Shown here piece by piece: positions 47,136 to 56,462 of a stretch of DNA of 61,141 nucleotides. The position numbers were made by a program, and so were the translations under genes. A model generated the notes under the pieces. That model saw nothing but the letters and a program-made list of their open reading frames with translations. It searched no databases and was not told the DNA's origin. The stretch's first letter is position 1. Each line of letters begins with the position of its first letter. This DNA is from a virus: the IMG/VR virus record IMGVR_UViG_3300050127_000013, positions 1-61,141 of that record, one strand, 5' to 3'.

Positions 47136-49964
47136 ATGACCGACTTCGATCCGACCACCGCGCAGCCGTCCGCTGCCCCGTCATTTGACCCGACGACCGC
47201 TCAGCCCGTCGCCGAAAAGACCGGCGGCATCCTGCCAAACTTTGCGGCTGGGTTTGGCGAAGGCGTGACGGGCGGCCTCGATATGCTTGATCGGGCGATC
47301 AATCCCTATCGGACCGTGGCGAGCCTTATAAACGGGGGTCGACAGACCTCAATCACGGCACCTGTTGCCGACCAGGCTTTCTATAATCGGTTATTGGGCC
47401 AAATTGGCATGAACCCAGACGACGTGGCGGCTCGGACGCTGCCGGAGCGGCTTGCCCGCTACGCTGGTCAAGGGGCGACCGCAGTGCTTACCCCCGGGCC
47501 TGGGGAACTCGGCCTTGCGGCTACCGGGGCTAGGGCGCTCACAGGGGCTGTTGCCGGAATGGCCGGCGGAGAGGCTGCGGAAGCCGCCCCAGACCCCATT
47601 AAGCCGCTAGTCGGCATTGTCGCTTCCTTGGCGGCTGGAATCCCGTTTTCGGCTGGAATGTCCGCAGCGGCGCGGTTGCCGGGACAGATCAAGACGGCGA
47701 CAACTTTGGCTCGTGCCGGTACTTCGACCGATGTCGCTGAACAGGCTGCGGGCACGGTGCTGGCGAAAAACGCGACGGACGTTCCCAGCGTCAAGGACAT
47801 GTTGGCGCAGGGCGTCCAGCCAAAAGTTCCCGATTCTGAGCCGACGACGTTCCAGGCCACAGGCGACATGGGCCTCGGGGCGTTGGAACGCGCGACCGCG
47901 ACGAAAAACCCGGAATTGTTTAAGGCCAGAGAGGCCGAGCAGAACGCGGCGCGAATCATGGCACTGCAGGGTGTTCAGACCGGAGCGAACCCGATTGCGG
48001 TCGCCGATTATTTTCGCGGTCAACTCCGTGACCTTGATGCCGGTACGGCGGCTGGCATTGAGAACCGAATTAACACGGCGCGGCAGACCGCGGCGGCGAT
48101 TGGTGGTGACATACCGCCGGAGGCGCTAGGCCAGACCATGCGCGATGCGGTGGCGAGCGCCGAGGCTGGTGTGCGGCAAACGGAACGTGGATTGTGGAAC
48201 GCCGTCGATCCAGAAGGAAATCTCACCGGCAACGTCAAAATGACATCGAGCAAGGCCGACGAACTCGTCGACGCAATGCGTAAGACCGAAAAGCCGATGG
48301 AGGGGGAGGAAGCCGCCGTCTTCAAGCAGGCGAGTGCCATGTCCGATGTAGAACCGGTGGCCGACTTGATCGCACTGCGCAGCCGCGTCTCGACGGCAAT
48401 GCGCGACGAACTCATGACGAACGGGCGCACGCCGAGTTACGCGCGCTTGGTGCAACTCCGGGGTGCCATCCAAGACAATTTGGCGAAGACGATCTCCGAT
48501 CAGGCTGTTGCAGAAGCGCCGAAGGTGGCGTCAGGCGCAATCTCGCCCGATGCAACGATTACCGCGCGCATCGCTCAATGGCGGCAGAATTGGGAGGCTG
48601 AACGTGCCCAACGACAAGCGGCCGGGATTGGCAGCGAAACCGGTGTTCGAGGGCCTGCCAACGACGGAGCAGCTAACCCTCCTGGCACTGGCGGAGCAAC
48701 ACTTCCGCCGGGCGGGGGATCTGTCGGCCCTGCGGGCGATACGGGATTACCGGGAAATGCTCCGACCTTCGATGCTGCCGCCGGCGGTCGCCTAGCTGCC
48801 GCCACCGCCGCCACGAAGGAACGCGCCGCGACGTTCGGCAATGGGCCGGTCGGACAGATCCTGCGGCAGGCTGGTGGCGCTAACCTCTACCGCGTCGCCG
48901 ATGCTGGTGTTCCCGGCAAACTGTTTCATTCCGGCCCCACCGCGTTCCAAGATGCCCAAGGACTTGCCAATGCGGTAGGGCCAGATCGCGCCGCCGCGCT
49001 CTTGACTGATGCTGCGGCCGCTTCCCTGCGCCGGGCCGCGATGAACGAAGACGGCTACCTCGATCCGAAGCGTCTCATGCTGTGGCAGAACAAATACGCC
49101 GACGCCTTGAGGGCACTACCGGACAATGTGCGCGAGCAGTTTACGAGCGCGCGGAACGCTGGGCAGGCAGTCGCCGAAGCGACGCTTGCTCGCGCCGATG
49201 CAATGAAGTCGCTCCAATCCGGCAAGGTCGGCCAACTCCTCGGCGTGACGACACCGGAAGAGGTGACCAACATTGTCGGACAGACGTTCTCCTCGCCTCA
49301 GAGCACCACGTTGATGAAAGGATTGGCCGATGCGGTGCGTAGCGATCCCGATGCTGCGGCCGGACTTCGCCAAGCCATTGCTGACCATATCGCCAAGCGG
49401 TTCATTTCAAATACCGAGGTCGGAACGTCCGGCATCAGCGGCATCAAGGCTGACGCTTTTCAGAGTTTCGTTAAGCAAAACGAACCTGCGCTACGTCAGG
49501 TGTTCACGCCGCCGGAAATGGACACGATAAAGGCCATTGCCGATGATATTCGGCAGGCAAAGCGGTCACAGACGGCTGTTCGTCTTGTCGGCCAGAGCAA
49601 CACGGCGCAGGACATCGCGGCCGTCGGTAAACAATCATCTCTGCTCGGAAAGTTGGTAAAGGACGCTGGGGCTGCTGGCGCAGGTTTTCTCTTTCACGGT
49701 CCGCTTGGTGCCATAGTTGGCGTGATAGGTGCCCGTAGCTTGCAGGCACTTCGAGAAGCAGGCATAGCGAACGTCGATCAGCTTGTCACCAAAGCCATGC
49801 TCGATCCGGTGCTGGCGCGACGACTTCTCGAAAAGGTTCCGGTCGGTGCCGCCGCGGCGACGCCGGCTCAGGACGCAATGCTGGCCAGGGCGATCCGACG
49901 GTCGATTGCGCCATCCTTCGCGGTCTCGGCCAATGCGCGAACCGGAAATGGAGCGACGCGATGA
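47136..49964 (+). CDS. Large ejection / internal virion protein, 942 aa
   Basis: N-terminal repeats FDPTTAQPSAAPSFDPTTAQ, a Gly/Ala membrane-active region (about 125-175), long helices, a Gly/Pro linker near 500-530, then PTFDAAAGGRLAAATAATKE, and a helical end. Size, composition and position match P22 gp16/gp20-type ejection proteins. It overlaps the next gene by 4 bp. Confidence 0.8.
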   Translation: MTDFDPTTAQPSAAPSFDPTTAQPVAEKTGGILPNFAAGFGEGVTGGLDMLDRAINPYRTVASLINGGRQTSITAPVADQAFYNRLLGQIGMNPDDVAARTLPERLARYAGQGATAVLTPGPGELGLAATGARALTGAVAGMAGGEAAEAAPDPIKPLVGIVASLAAGIPFSAGMSAAARLPGQIKTATTLARAGTSTDVAEQAAGTVLAKNATDVPSVKDMLAQGVQPKVPDSEPTTFQATGDMGLGALERATATKNPELFKAREAEQNAARIMALQGVQTGANPIAVADYFRGQLRDLDAGTAAGIENRINTARQTAAAIGGDIPPEALGQTMRDAVASAEAGVRQTERGLWNAVDPEGNLTGNVKMTSSKADELVDAMRKTEKPMEGEEAAVFKQASAMSDVEPVADLIALRSRVSTAMRDELMTNGRTPSYARLVQLRGAIQDNLAKTISDQAVAEAPKVASGAISPDATITARIAQWRQNWEAERAQRQAAGIGSETGVRGPANDGAANPPGTGGATLPPGGGSVGPAGDTGLPGNAPTFDAAAGGRLAAATAATKERAATFGNGPVGQILRQAGGANLYRVADAGVPGKLFHSGPTAFQDAQGLANAVGPDRAAALLTDAAAASLRRAAMNEDGYLDPKRLMLWQNKYADALRALPDNVREQFTSARNAGQAVAEATLARADAMKSLQSGKVGQLLGVTTPEEVTNIVGQTFSSPQSTTLMKGLADAVRSDPDAAAGLRQAIADHIAKRFISNTEVGTSGISGIKADAFQSFVKQNEPALRQVFTPPEMDTIKAIADDIRQAKRSQTAVRLVGQSNTAQDIAAVGKQSSLLGKLVKDAGAAGAGFLFHGPLGAIVGVIGARSLQALREAGIANVDQLVTKAMLDPVLARRLLEKVPVGAAAATPAQDAMLARAIRRSIAPSFAVSANARTGNGATR

Positions 49965-51784
49965 ACTTCAAAAAGTCTTTAGTCGCCCTCATCCTTTTGC
50001 TCGCTGCGTCGCTGCCGGCGTTGGCGCAAACCGTACCGCTCGGGCCGCGGTTCGTGCTGCCATATCAGACGGTAGTTGACAGCAACGGCGTCCCGATTCC
50101 CGGCGCGCTCTTGTATTTCTATTCCTCTGGCACCAATACGCCGCTAACGACCTATTCTGATGCGTTGTTGTCAGTGCCGAATACGAATCCTGTGGTCGCA
50201 AGCGCCGCCGGCGTTTTCCCCAACATTTTCCTTAACGGCAATTACAAGGTCGTCCTGACGGATTCCTTATTCAATCAAATCTGGACGGCTGATCCGGTCT
50301 ATAGCGGGCTATCCGGGAGCGGAGGCGGGACGCCCGGCGGCATCAACACCCAAGTCCAGTACAATACTAACGGCCTTTTCGGTGGCATTTCCGGCGTCAC
50401 TACGAATGGTGCCGGTCTGACCATCGCGGCTAATGATCTTACGCTCTCCGGTGTCATTGGCTCGACGCAATGCCTGCAGGCAAATACCTCGGGCGTAGTT
50501 AGCGGCACTGGCGTCGTTTGCGGCGGTGGTGGCGCTAGCCTCGGCGACCAGATTTTTGCCTCTCCGGGCGCCGTCGACACGCTGACCATCACCAACACAC
50601 CGCTGCCGACAGCGGCAGTCCAGCTCACGATCTATTTCGACGGCATCGCGCAAGCGCAGAATACATGGAGCCTCGCCGCTGGCGTCGTCACGTTCGACGC
50701 CAACATCCCGGCCAATGTCCAGCAAGTCGAAATGAAATGGGCCGCGCCATCGGTATTCACCGGTGTATCGTCGATTGGTGGGGCTACTGGTACGGTACTG
50801 CTCGGTACCGGCCTTTCGATTGTGGGACAGACGATTTCAGCAACGCCGCCTGTCATTGGCCAGCCAGGTGGGCGGCTCGTAGCGCAGGCGAGTAGTTGCT
50901 CCGGTGCATCGCCAGTTCAGAATAACTCGGTCGTTTCCGCAGCGGTGATTTGCTACGTCCCCTATGCAACCGCATCCATCCCGATTAGCGGCACCGGGTA
51001 TTCGTTCGCGACGCTGACGTTGACGCCGACGAATGCGGTGGCGACCAACCTGTACGACATCTTTGCGGTCGTAAGCTCAGGCAGCGCTGCGCTCTGCTAC
51101 GACGTCAACCCATGGACGAATGCTTCGACGCGGGCGGACGGCATCGCGCAAGGAGCGAATGGTTACTTTACCAACGCAAGCACGATCGCGACCTGCGCGA
51201 ATAACGGTAGCACGATCGCCAGTTCAATCACGGCCGGGAATGCAACCTATCTCGGCACGTTCTATGCGTCCGCGACTAGCACGACATCATGGAATCTAAA
51301 CCCCGCGCCGGCCAGCGGAGGCACTAACAACTGCGTCTGTCTCTACAACGCTTACAACCGCGTCAACGTGCAGGCGATCGAGCGCGAAGGTGCTTCGCAG
51401 TGGCCTTACGGCAGCCCCACATGGCGGCCGGAGAACAATTCCACCGGCAACCGCATATCCGTGGTCGACGGGCTCGGCCTTTCTCAAGTGCGCCTAGTCG
51501 AATACATGACTATGAGCTACGGCACGAGCACTGGGCCTCAGGCTGGTTCACCGGGCATCTGTGTCAACTGCATCAGCACGCCCGCAGTCACCAACGGCAA
51601 TCTCTGTCAGGGGTCATATACGGCGGCAGACCAAGGCTCGATGTGCGTTGTCGCCCTCAACTACACCGGCCTCGGTTTCACATTCTATCAAGCCGTTGAG
51701 GCCGGTACCGCACCATCAACTTTCGATGGACCGGACTGGTACGGGAATTATGACAGTGAACTCACACTCGAAATCTCGAACTGA
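49961..51784 (+). CDS. Exported tail-spike-like protein, 607 aa
   Basis: Signal peptide MNFKKSLVALILLLAASLPA-LAQ, then YQTVVDSNGVPIPGALLYFY, SSGTNTPLTTYSDALLS and NYKVVLTDSLFNQIWTADP. These resemble the particle-binding start of tail spikes and fibres. A beta-rich middle and a Cys-containing C-terminal receptor-binding part (NCVCLYNAYNRVNVQAIERE) follow. The signal peptide at the virion-binding end is unexpected. Confidence 0.75.
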   Translation: MNFKKSLVALILLLAASLPALAQTVPLGPRFVLPYQTVVDSNGVPIPGALLYFYSSGTNTPLTTYSDALLSVPNTNPVVASAAGVFPNIFLNGNYKVVLTDSLFNQIWTADPVYSGLSGSGGGTPGGINTQVQYNTNGLFGGISGVTTNGAGLTIAANDLTLSGVIGSTQCLQANTSGVVSGTGVVCGGGGASLGDQIFASPGAVDTLTITNTPLPTAAVQLTIYFDGIAQAQNTWSLAAGVVTFDANIPANVQQVEMKWAAPSVFTGVSSIGGATGTVLLGTGLSIVGQTISATPPVIGQPGGRLVAQASSCSGASPVQNNSVVSAAVICYVPYATASIPISGTGYSFATLTLTPTNAVATNLYDIFAVVSSGSAALCYDVNPWTNASTRADGIAQGANGYFTNASTIATCANNGSTIASSITAGNATYLGTFYASATSTTSWNLNPAPASGGTNNCVCLYNAYNRVNVQAIEREGASQWPYGSPTWRPENNSTGNRISVVDGLGLSQVRLVEYMTMSYGTSTGPQAGSPGICVNCISTPAVTNGNLCQGSYTAADQGSMCVVALNYTGLGFTFYQAVEAGTAPSTFDGPDWYGNYDSELTLEISN

Positions 51785-51797
51785 AAGACAGAGCATA

Positions 51798-53036
51798 ATG
51801 CGCTATCTCCTTTCAATTATCGCACTATTTGCATTGCTGATTTCGGCGAGTGCTTCGCCGCTGACCACGACACCTTATTTGCAAGGGCTGACGCTCTCTA
51901 CTTGCGGCGCGAACTATCCAATCCTTGGCAACGGTTCCGGCAATACGCCAATCTGCGGCTCCGGCGCGCTCGGCGCTGCGGCTTATTCCGTGGCGACGGT
52001 GACGCTCGGCTCCACCACGATGACGTTGGGATCGACCTACGGCACCATCGCCGGGGCTATCAATTTATCGGGCACGCTCAGCTTCGGCGTCCTGTCGCCG
52101 ACGAGCCTCGGTGCCAGCCCGACCACGATTACCGGACTGACCAACGACAGCAGCATTGTCGGCAATAACGACTACCTGATCGTTTACTCGGCTGCGGCCG
52201 GAGCGATCCAGAAGGCGACCATTTCCTCCGTGGTGTCATCGGGCGTGGCCGGCGTCTCCTCCTTGAACGGTCTGACAGGTTCACTCTCGATCATCGCCGG
52301 GACCGACATTGCGGTCAGCGCGGCCGGTTTCGGCGTCACGGTCAACTTCGCCATCCCAGGCAGCTCATCCGGCATAACGACGTTTGCAAGCGCGAATGCA
52401 AGCGCAACCAACTACACGCTTACCGCCCCAGCTGCGAGCGGCACGCTCAGCCTCTTGGGACTGGCGGAAACCTTTACGGCGCTCAAGACCTTCAACAATA
52501 GTGATCTGTGCATCCTCGGCTCCTCGACCGGCTGCACGACGTTCACCAGCGCAAACGCCAGCGCGACGGCCTATACGATCACGCTCCCAGCAGCTTCCGG
52601 AACGCTTAATCTCTATAACAGCGCGACGCTGCAGGCTTCGCCGAGCAATCCGACCGGCACCACGAATACAACCGGCGTGATGATGGGTCTCGGCGGCACT
52701 TGCAAGCTTACGCCGACCTACAGCACTCGCGTCCAGATTTGGTTCATCGGCGACATTGGAAGCAGCGCGGCCGCCGATGGCGGCGTTTTCACGGCCTATT
52801 ACGGGACCAGCACGGCACCGGGCAACGGCGTATCGGTAACTGGCACTGCGGTGAACGGCCCGATTTCGTCCATTGCCCAATCGGCCAATGCCAATCCGCG
52901 CATTCCTTTTACATCAGGCGGCATCATCACCGGACTGACCCCTGGCACTGCATACTGGTTTGATCTCTATCTCGCGGCCAATGGCGGCGGCACTGCAACC
53001 GCACTCAATCTGAACTGCACAGCTTTCGAATTTTAG
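51798..53036 (+). CDS. Exported fibre-like protein, 412 aa
   Basis: The start is the ATG at 51798 (MRYLLSIIALFALLISASAS), a signal peptide. The body contains two repeats (TFASANASATNYTLTAPAAS and TFTSANASATAYTITLPAAS), each followed by GTL, typical of phage fibre shafts. The C-terminal domain is a beta sandwich (YSTRVQIWFIGDIGSSAAAD). It follows the spike gene by 13 bp. Confidence 0.75.
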   Translation: MRYLLSIIALFALLISASASPLTTTPYLQGLTLSTCGANYPILGNGSGNTPICGSGALGAAAYSVATVTLGSTTMTLGSTYGTIAGAINLSGTLSFGVLSPTSLGASPTTITGLTNDSSIVGNNDYLIVYSAAAGAIQKATISSVVSSGVAGVSSLNGLTGSLSIIAGTDIAVSAAGFGVTVNFAIPGSSSGITTFASANASATNYTLTAPAASGTLSLLGLAETFTALKTFNNSDLCILGSSTGCTTFTSANASATAYTITLPAASGTLNLYNSATLQASPSNPTGTTNTTGVMMGLGGTCKLTPTYSTRVQIWFIGDIGSSAAADGGVFTAYYGTSTAPGNGVSVTGTAVNGPISSIAQSANANPRIPFTSGGIITGLTPGTAYWFDLYLAANGGGTATALNLNCTAFEF

Positions 53037-53047
53037 GAGACTTAGCA

Positions 53048-53359
53048 ATGAGGTTGCCACTTTTGTTTGCTGTCTTGGTCGCGGTTCTTGCGGCTGCTCC
53101 AGCGTTGGCACAGCAACAGGCATCGCCGCACGAACAGGCGCTTGGCGACAAGCTGCTTAACGAAATCAACACTGGCCTGATGTGCAATACATCGCTGATT
53201 TCTATGCGCGGCGATGTTGCCGCCAAAAATAAGCAGCTTGAAGACCTCGACAAGCAGGCCACTGAATTAAAGAAGAATATTGAAGATCTGAATAGCCAAG
53301 TCGCGCGCCTCACGAAAGAGCGAGACGACGCGCTCGGCGCAGCAAAATCCGCCAAATAG
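53048..53359 (+). CDS. Exported coiled-coil protein, 103 aa
   Basis: Signal peptide (MRLPLLFAVLVAVLAAAPAL-AQ) followed by one Cys and a long coiled coil (QLEDLDKQATELKKNIEDLN). The shape (periplasmic coiled coil) is spanin-like but there is no lipobox and the signal looks cleavable. GGAGAC precedes the ATG. Confidence 0.75.
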   Translation: MRLPLLFAVLVAVLAAAPALAQQQASPHEQALGDKLLNEINTGLMCNTSLISMRGDVAAKNKQLEDLDKQATELKKNIEDLNSQVARLTKERDDALGAAKSAK

Positions 53360-53379
53360 CAGTTCTGCCTATCTCCCGA

Positions 53380-53469
53380 ATGAAAGATTGGCGCTCTTGG
53401 TTGCTCGTCGCTATGATCTACGGTAGTCTTTTAGCTCTTTTCGTAACCGCCTCGATCTTGGGCGCTTAA
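53380..53469 (+). CDS. Tiny membrane protein, 29 aa
   Basis: MKDWRSWLLVAMIYGSLLAL and then FVTASILGA form one membrane helix with a charged N-terminus. It lies between two exported coiled-coil genes. No strong ribosome binding site (CTCCCGA). Possibly a lysis regulator. Confidence 0.5.
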   Translation: MKDWRSWLLVAMIYGSLLALFVTASILGA

Positions 53470-53483
53470 CAGAGGAACATCAT

Positions 53484-53720
53484 ATGAAGTTTGCTTTAGT
53501 CGCATTTATGCTTGCGTTGCCTTCGGCGGCGTTTGCGCAGCAGCAGCAAATCTCGCCGAGTCAGGCAGCATTGCAGGTCGGTAATATCGTTAGTCAATTA
53601 GCTCAGGGTGCGGAGCAATCCATTGTCTTGCAAGGACAGCTAGCTCAGGCCCAAGCCAAGATCAAACAACTTGAGGAAGAGAAGAAAGCCAAGGAAGCGG
53701 AGCCGAAGAAAACCCCGTGA
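53484..53720 (+). CDS. Exported coiled-coil protein, 78 aa
   Basis: Signal peptide (MKFALVAFMLALPSAAFA) then QQQQ and a Gln/Lys-rich coiled coil (QLAQAQAKIKQLEEEKKAKE). Similar in build to the 53048-53359 protein; the two may pair. AGAGGAAC precedes the ATG. Confidence 0.75.
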   Translation: MKFALVAFMLALPSAAFAQQQQISPSQAALQVGNIVSQLAQGAEQSIVLQGQLAQAQAKIKQLEEEKKAKEAEPKKTP

Positions 53721-53989
53721 GTATCGCGGGCTGGTTTTGTAAATACCATCCGCAGACAATGTTGATTCGCGTTTATAGCGACCGAAATAGAGCGACGCGG
53801 AAAATCTTTTGTCCAGTGTGCGAGAATAAAAAATGGATGGCTTCGATCATCTTGGTTTGGCAGCGCGGGTTGCGTCGGCGTCAGAAAATCGAGGAACAGA
53901 GATGCCACGCAACTTTGGCCTCCCGCAACGCGACTGGTCCAAAGATGAGGACCACGACGCCAATCGCGCTTTCAGGCGCTTTGTTGTAG
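53717..53989 (+). CDS. Small zinc-motif protein, 90 aa
   Basis: A GTG overlaps the previous stop (GTGA). CKYHP (about residue 8) and KIFCPVCENKKW give a likely Cys/His metal site. The last 30 residues overlap the next gene by 88 bp and are low in conserved pattern. Confidence 0.55.
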   Translation: MSIAGWFCKYHPQTMLIRVYSDRNRATRKIFCPVCENKKWMASIILVWQRGLRRRQKIEEQRCHATLASRNATGPKMRTTTPIALSGALL

Positions 53990-54363
53990 CCGTGATCGGA
54001 ATTGTTGGTTCGTTGCTGATTGTCGGCGCGGTGGCGTTTACGACGTGGATTGCCAGCATGACGATCGCGTGGCCGCATGATAACGGCCGCTACGCCAATG
54101 ACGTTTTGAAGCCGTGGTTTGACAGTCTCGCAAGTGGAAAAGGCTTATGCTGCTCATTTACCGATGGCCGTAAGATTGAGAACGCCGAATGGGGGACCGA
54201 GGACGGCCATTATTGGGTAGTTGTTGACGGCCAAAAAATCACCGTCCCCGACGAAGCCATTGTGCATGAGCCGAACCGGGCTGGCCTGGCGTATGTCTGG
54301 CCCTACAAAGGCGATGCCGGCGAGACACTGATTCGATGCTTTTTGAAAGGCACCGAATCATGA
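53902..54363 (+). CDS. Membrane-anchored protein with conserved Cys-Cys domain, 153 aa
   Basis: The start is the ATG at 53902 (MPRNFGLPQRDWSKDEDHDA), after GAGGAAC. One helix (FVVAVIGIVGSLLIVGAVAF) precedes a periplasmic domain with KGLCCSFTDGRKIENAEWGT and a later cysteine (IRCFLKG). I recall this pattern in exported proteins of rhizobial bacteria. Function unknown. Confidence 0.8.
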   Translation: MPRNFGLPQRDWSKDEDHDANRAFRRFVVAVIGIVGSLLIVGAVAFTTWIASMTIAWPHDNGRYANDVLKPWFDSLASGKGLCCSFTDGRKIENAEWGTEDGHYWVVVDGQKITVPDEAIVHEPNRAGLAYVWPYKGDAGETLIRCFLKGTES

Positions 54364-54434
54364 GGGACCCAGTCCTGCTCGCGATTACGGTTTACATGCT
54401 TTGCTGGGCGGTGCGGGAGTTGTGTCGGTTATGA
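54360..54434 (+). CDS. Tiny membrane protein, 24 aa
   Basis: MRDPVLLAITVYMLCWAVRE, then LCRL. It overlaps the preceding stop and the endolysin start by 4 bp on each side, so it would be co-translated. It may be a minimal lysis protein, but it is too short to classify. Confidence 0.5.
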   Translation: MRDPVLLAITVYMLCWAVRELCRL

Positions 54435-55120
54435 CCGCTATTCTCACGCTGGCAACACTTCAAAAACTTTGGCCGCTAGGCGACAGCACGGTCCCCGGCT
54501 TGCTTGAGGGCATTGCGGCTAGCGCGCCGACTGTGTTTGCGAAGTACGGGATCGCGACCGAGCTTGTTGTGGCAATGATGTTTGGCCAGTTTTCGGCTGA
54601 GACGGGGGGCGGTATTGAGCTGGTCGAGAACATAAATTACACGCCGGTTCGTGCTTGCCAAGTATGGCCTTCTAATTTCAGCAGCGTAGCACAAGTCTAT
54701 CAGGTCACCAGATCATTTGCGGGTGATCCTGCGTTTGACGTTAAGCTGATAAATTACATCTACGGGACCGTTCTGGGGTCAGAGTTGGGCAATCGACCGG
54801 GGACGAACGATGGTTCGACGTATATCGGTCGCGGGCTTTCTCAATGCACGGGCCGAGGGGTAGCATCTCCCCCGAGCGGCTACATCGGCGTTGCACAACT
54901 GACCGGTCTCGACGTTCTCGACCATCCTGAAATTCTGACGGCACCAGCGACGACGCTAGAGTGCGGGGTTGCAGACTTCATCCTCTGCGGTTGCCTGCCA
55001 TTCGCCGAGCAAGGCGATATTCTCAGCGTGACCAAAAAACTTAACGGCGGAACTATCGGATTGGCGCAGCGCCAAACATGGACCGCCTCTTGGAAACAAG
55101 CTCTCGGCGTATCAGCATGA
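54431..55120 (+). CDS. Endolysin, GH19 chitinase/muramidase-like, 229 aa
   Basis: The start is the ATG at 54431 (MTAILTLATLQKLWPLGDST). The GH19-type active region shows MMFGQFSAETGGGIELVENI (catalytic Glu) and later NRPGTNDGSTYIGRGLSQCT. Phage endolysins of this type cut the glycan of peptidoglycan. No signal peptide, so release needs a holin; the best candidate lies 1 kb downstream. Confidence 0.88.
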   Translation: MTAILTLATLQKLWPLGDSTVPGLLEGIAASAPTVFAKYGIATELVVAMMFGQFSAETGGGIELVENINYTPVRACQVWPSNFSSVAQVYQVTRSFAGDPAFDVKLINYIYGTVLGSELGNRPGTNDGSTYIGRGLSQCTGRGVASPPSGYIGVAQLTGLDVLDHPEILTAPATTLECGVADFILCGCLPFAEQGDILSVTKKLNGGTIGLAQRQTWTASWKQALGVSA

Positions 55121-55848
55121 GCCTCATCCGACCTTCCGATGTTATTTTGTGCGGTATGCCTTCCGAGTTCTCGCGGCTCAACGTGGCGTTTCCAGACAAT
55201 CTCGTGCTGACCGGAACTGCAAAGAATAATCTGGCGACGCTCGTACCGGAAAATTGTACGCGGATCGTATCGATGGGGCTTTTCGGAGGCCTATTCTACC
55301 CGATGGCTATCGCCGATGTGGTGCTGGCATCTACCGTTGCGGACGGAAAAGGCAACACCTTCACTTGCGATCCGAAATGGAACAACGCGGTTTTACAGTT
55401 GGGCCGTAGCGTGGTGCCGAACTCGCCGGGGCCGGCTGATCCGGTGCCGGTTATGTGGAACAAGAATCTCGGCGTCGTGCCGTGGTGTTCGACGGGCATC
55501 ATGGACCAATCGGATACCCAATTGCAACGCGCTGCGATTCACGCCGCTACTGGCGCGTGGGCAATGGACGACGAGACCTATTCCGTCGCCGTGTTCGCCA
55601 AAGCCAAAGGTCTGCCGTTCAACGTGTTTCGGTCGTGTAGCGATGACGCCAGCGAAACGCTCCCGCTCGCAGCTCGTGGCGCGATCATGTCCGCCGATGG
55701 TTCTGTGGATATGGCCTATCTGATCCAGCAACTCGAAACGGAACCATGGCTGCAAACTCTTGATCTGCCTAAGATAGCGGCGGATTACTATGCGTCGCTA
55801 GACACGTTGCAGAGCGCAGCGCGCGCATTGGAGGATTCAGGTGGCTAG
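55117..55848 (+). CDS. Nucleoside-phosphorylase-like protein, 243 aa
   Basis: ATG overlaps the endolysin stop. VSMGLFGGLFYPMAIADVVL, VDMAYLI near the end, and especially MDDETYSVAVFAKAKGLPF followed by RSCSDDASETLP, match the PNP/MTA-nucleosidase superfamily (Met-x-x-Glu and Ser-Asp motifs). It might act on nucleosides or nucleotide signals. No phage structural role is obvious. Confidence 0.75.
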   Translation: MSLIRPSDVILCGMPSEFSRLNVAFPDNLVLTGTAKNNLATLVPENCTRIVSMGLFGGLFYPMAIADVVLASTVADGKGNTFTCDPKWNNAVLQLGRSVVPNSPGPADPVPVMWNKNLGVVPWCSTGIMDQSDTQLQRAAIHAATGAWAMDDETYSVAVFAKAKGLPFNVFRSCSDDASETLPLAARGAIMSADGSVDMAYLIQQLETEPWLQTLDLPKIAADYYASLDTLQSAARALEDSGG

Positions 55849-56101
55849 GAAATACGGCTTCCCTCTGCCATACCAAATATCTGGCCTACAGGATTCGATA
55901 GGCATTTCGGATTTGCAGAGTGCTGGGCTATGGAACCAGATACCGGCCGATTTGCAGGCAAAATTGCAATCCGGCGCTGGTATTTTCTCCAGCGGCGTGC
56001 TATGTACGCAGGCCGACCTCGATGAGTTGCCCGATCCGGTGTGGGCGTTTATCGCCGAAAAACTTGGTCTGCAATGGCAGGCCGCAACAACGGAGAGTTA
56101 A
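55841..56101 (+). CDS. Hypothetical protein, 86 aa
   Basis: A GTG start overlapping the previous gene by 8 bp (MARKYGFPLPYQISGLQDSI). Mixed alpha/beta, with a helix at the end (DPVWAFIAEKLGLQWQA). No family is recognised. Confidence 0.65.
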   Translation: MARKYGFPLPYQISGLQDSIGISDLQSAGLWNQIPADLQAKLQSGAGIFSSGVLCTQADLDELPDPVWAFIAEKLGLQWQAATTES

Positions 56102-56104
56102 CCC

Positions 56105-56431
56105 ATGCCGACCGTCGATCCGACAATCCGTTTCTGGATCAGCATTGTCATTACCGTAGCAATCGGAATTTCGAGCGGGACATTGGTTTTGACCAATGCC
56201 GTTCCGGCTAATCTCATCCAACCGTTGACCGCATGGTGCGGTATCATCGCTTTCGTCGGGTCAACAATAACGACTATCCTCAATGGAGGCGCTACTACTA
56301 CGGGTAGCCGTCTTGCCAGCGCCTCGGCTATTCCAGAGGTTAAGTCTATTGTGACCTCACAGGCGATGGCCGATGCGACGCCGGCACTTGACAAGGTTGT
56401 AGGGCCGCCTAAAGCGACCGGCGAAAAGTGA
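56105..56431 (+). CDS. Holin candidate, 108 aa
   Basis: Two membrane helices (WISIVITVAIGISSGTLVL and LTAWCGIIAFVGSTITTIL) and a soluble, mixed-charge C-terminal tail, with small size and position after the endolysin, fit a class II holin. It is the best holin candidate in the cassette but no family motif is diagnostic. Confidence 0.6.
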   Translation: MPTVDPTIRFWISIVITVAIGISSGTLVLTNAVPANLIQPLTAWCGIIAFVGSTITTILNGGATTTGSRLASASAIPEVKSIVTSQAMADATPALDKVVGPPKATGEK

Positions 56432-56462
56432 ACGTCCAACCTCGAACCAAAGGAACCTTACC

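Noticed and set aside
48463-48795. Open frame inside the 942-aa ejection gene with natural-looking sequence (LTLLALAEQHFRRAGDLSAL)
   Set aside because: It coincides with the Gly/Pro linker of the ejection protein and has no clear ribosome binding site; kept only as a weak possibility of an overlapping gene.
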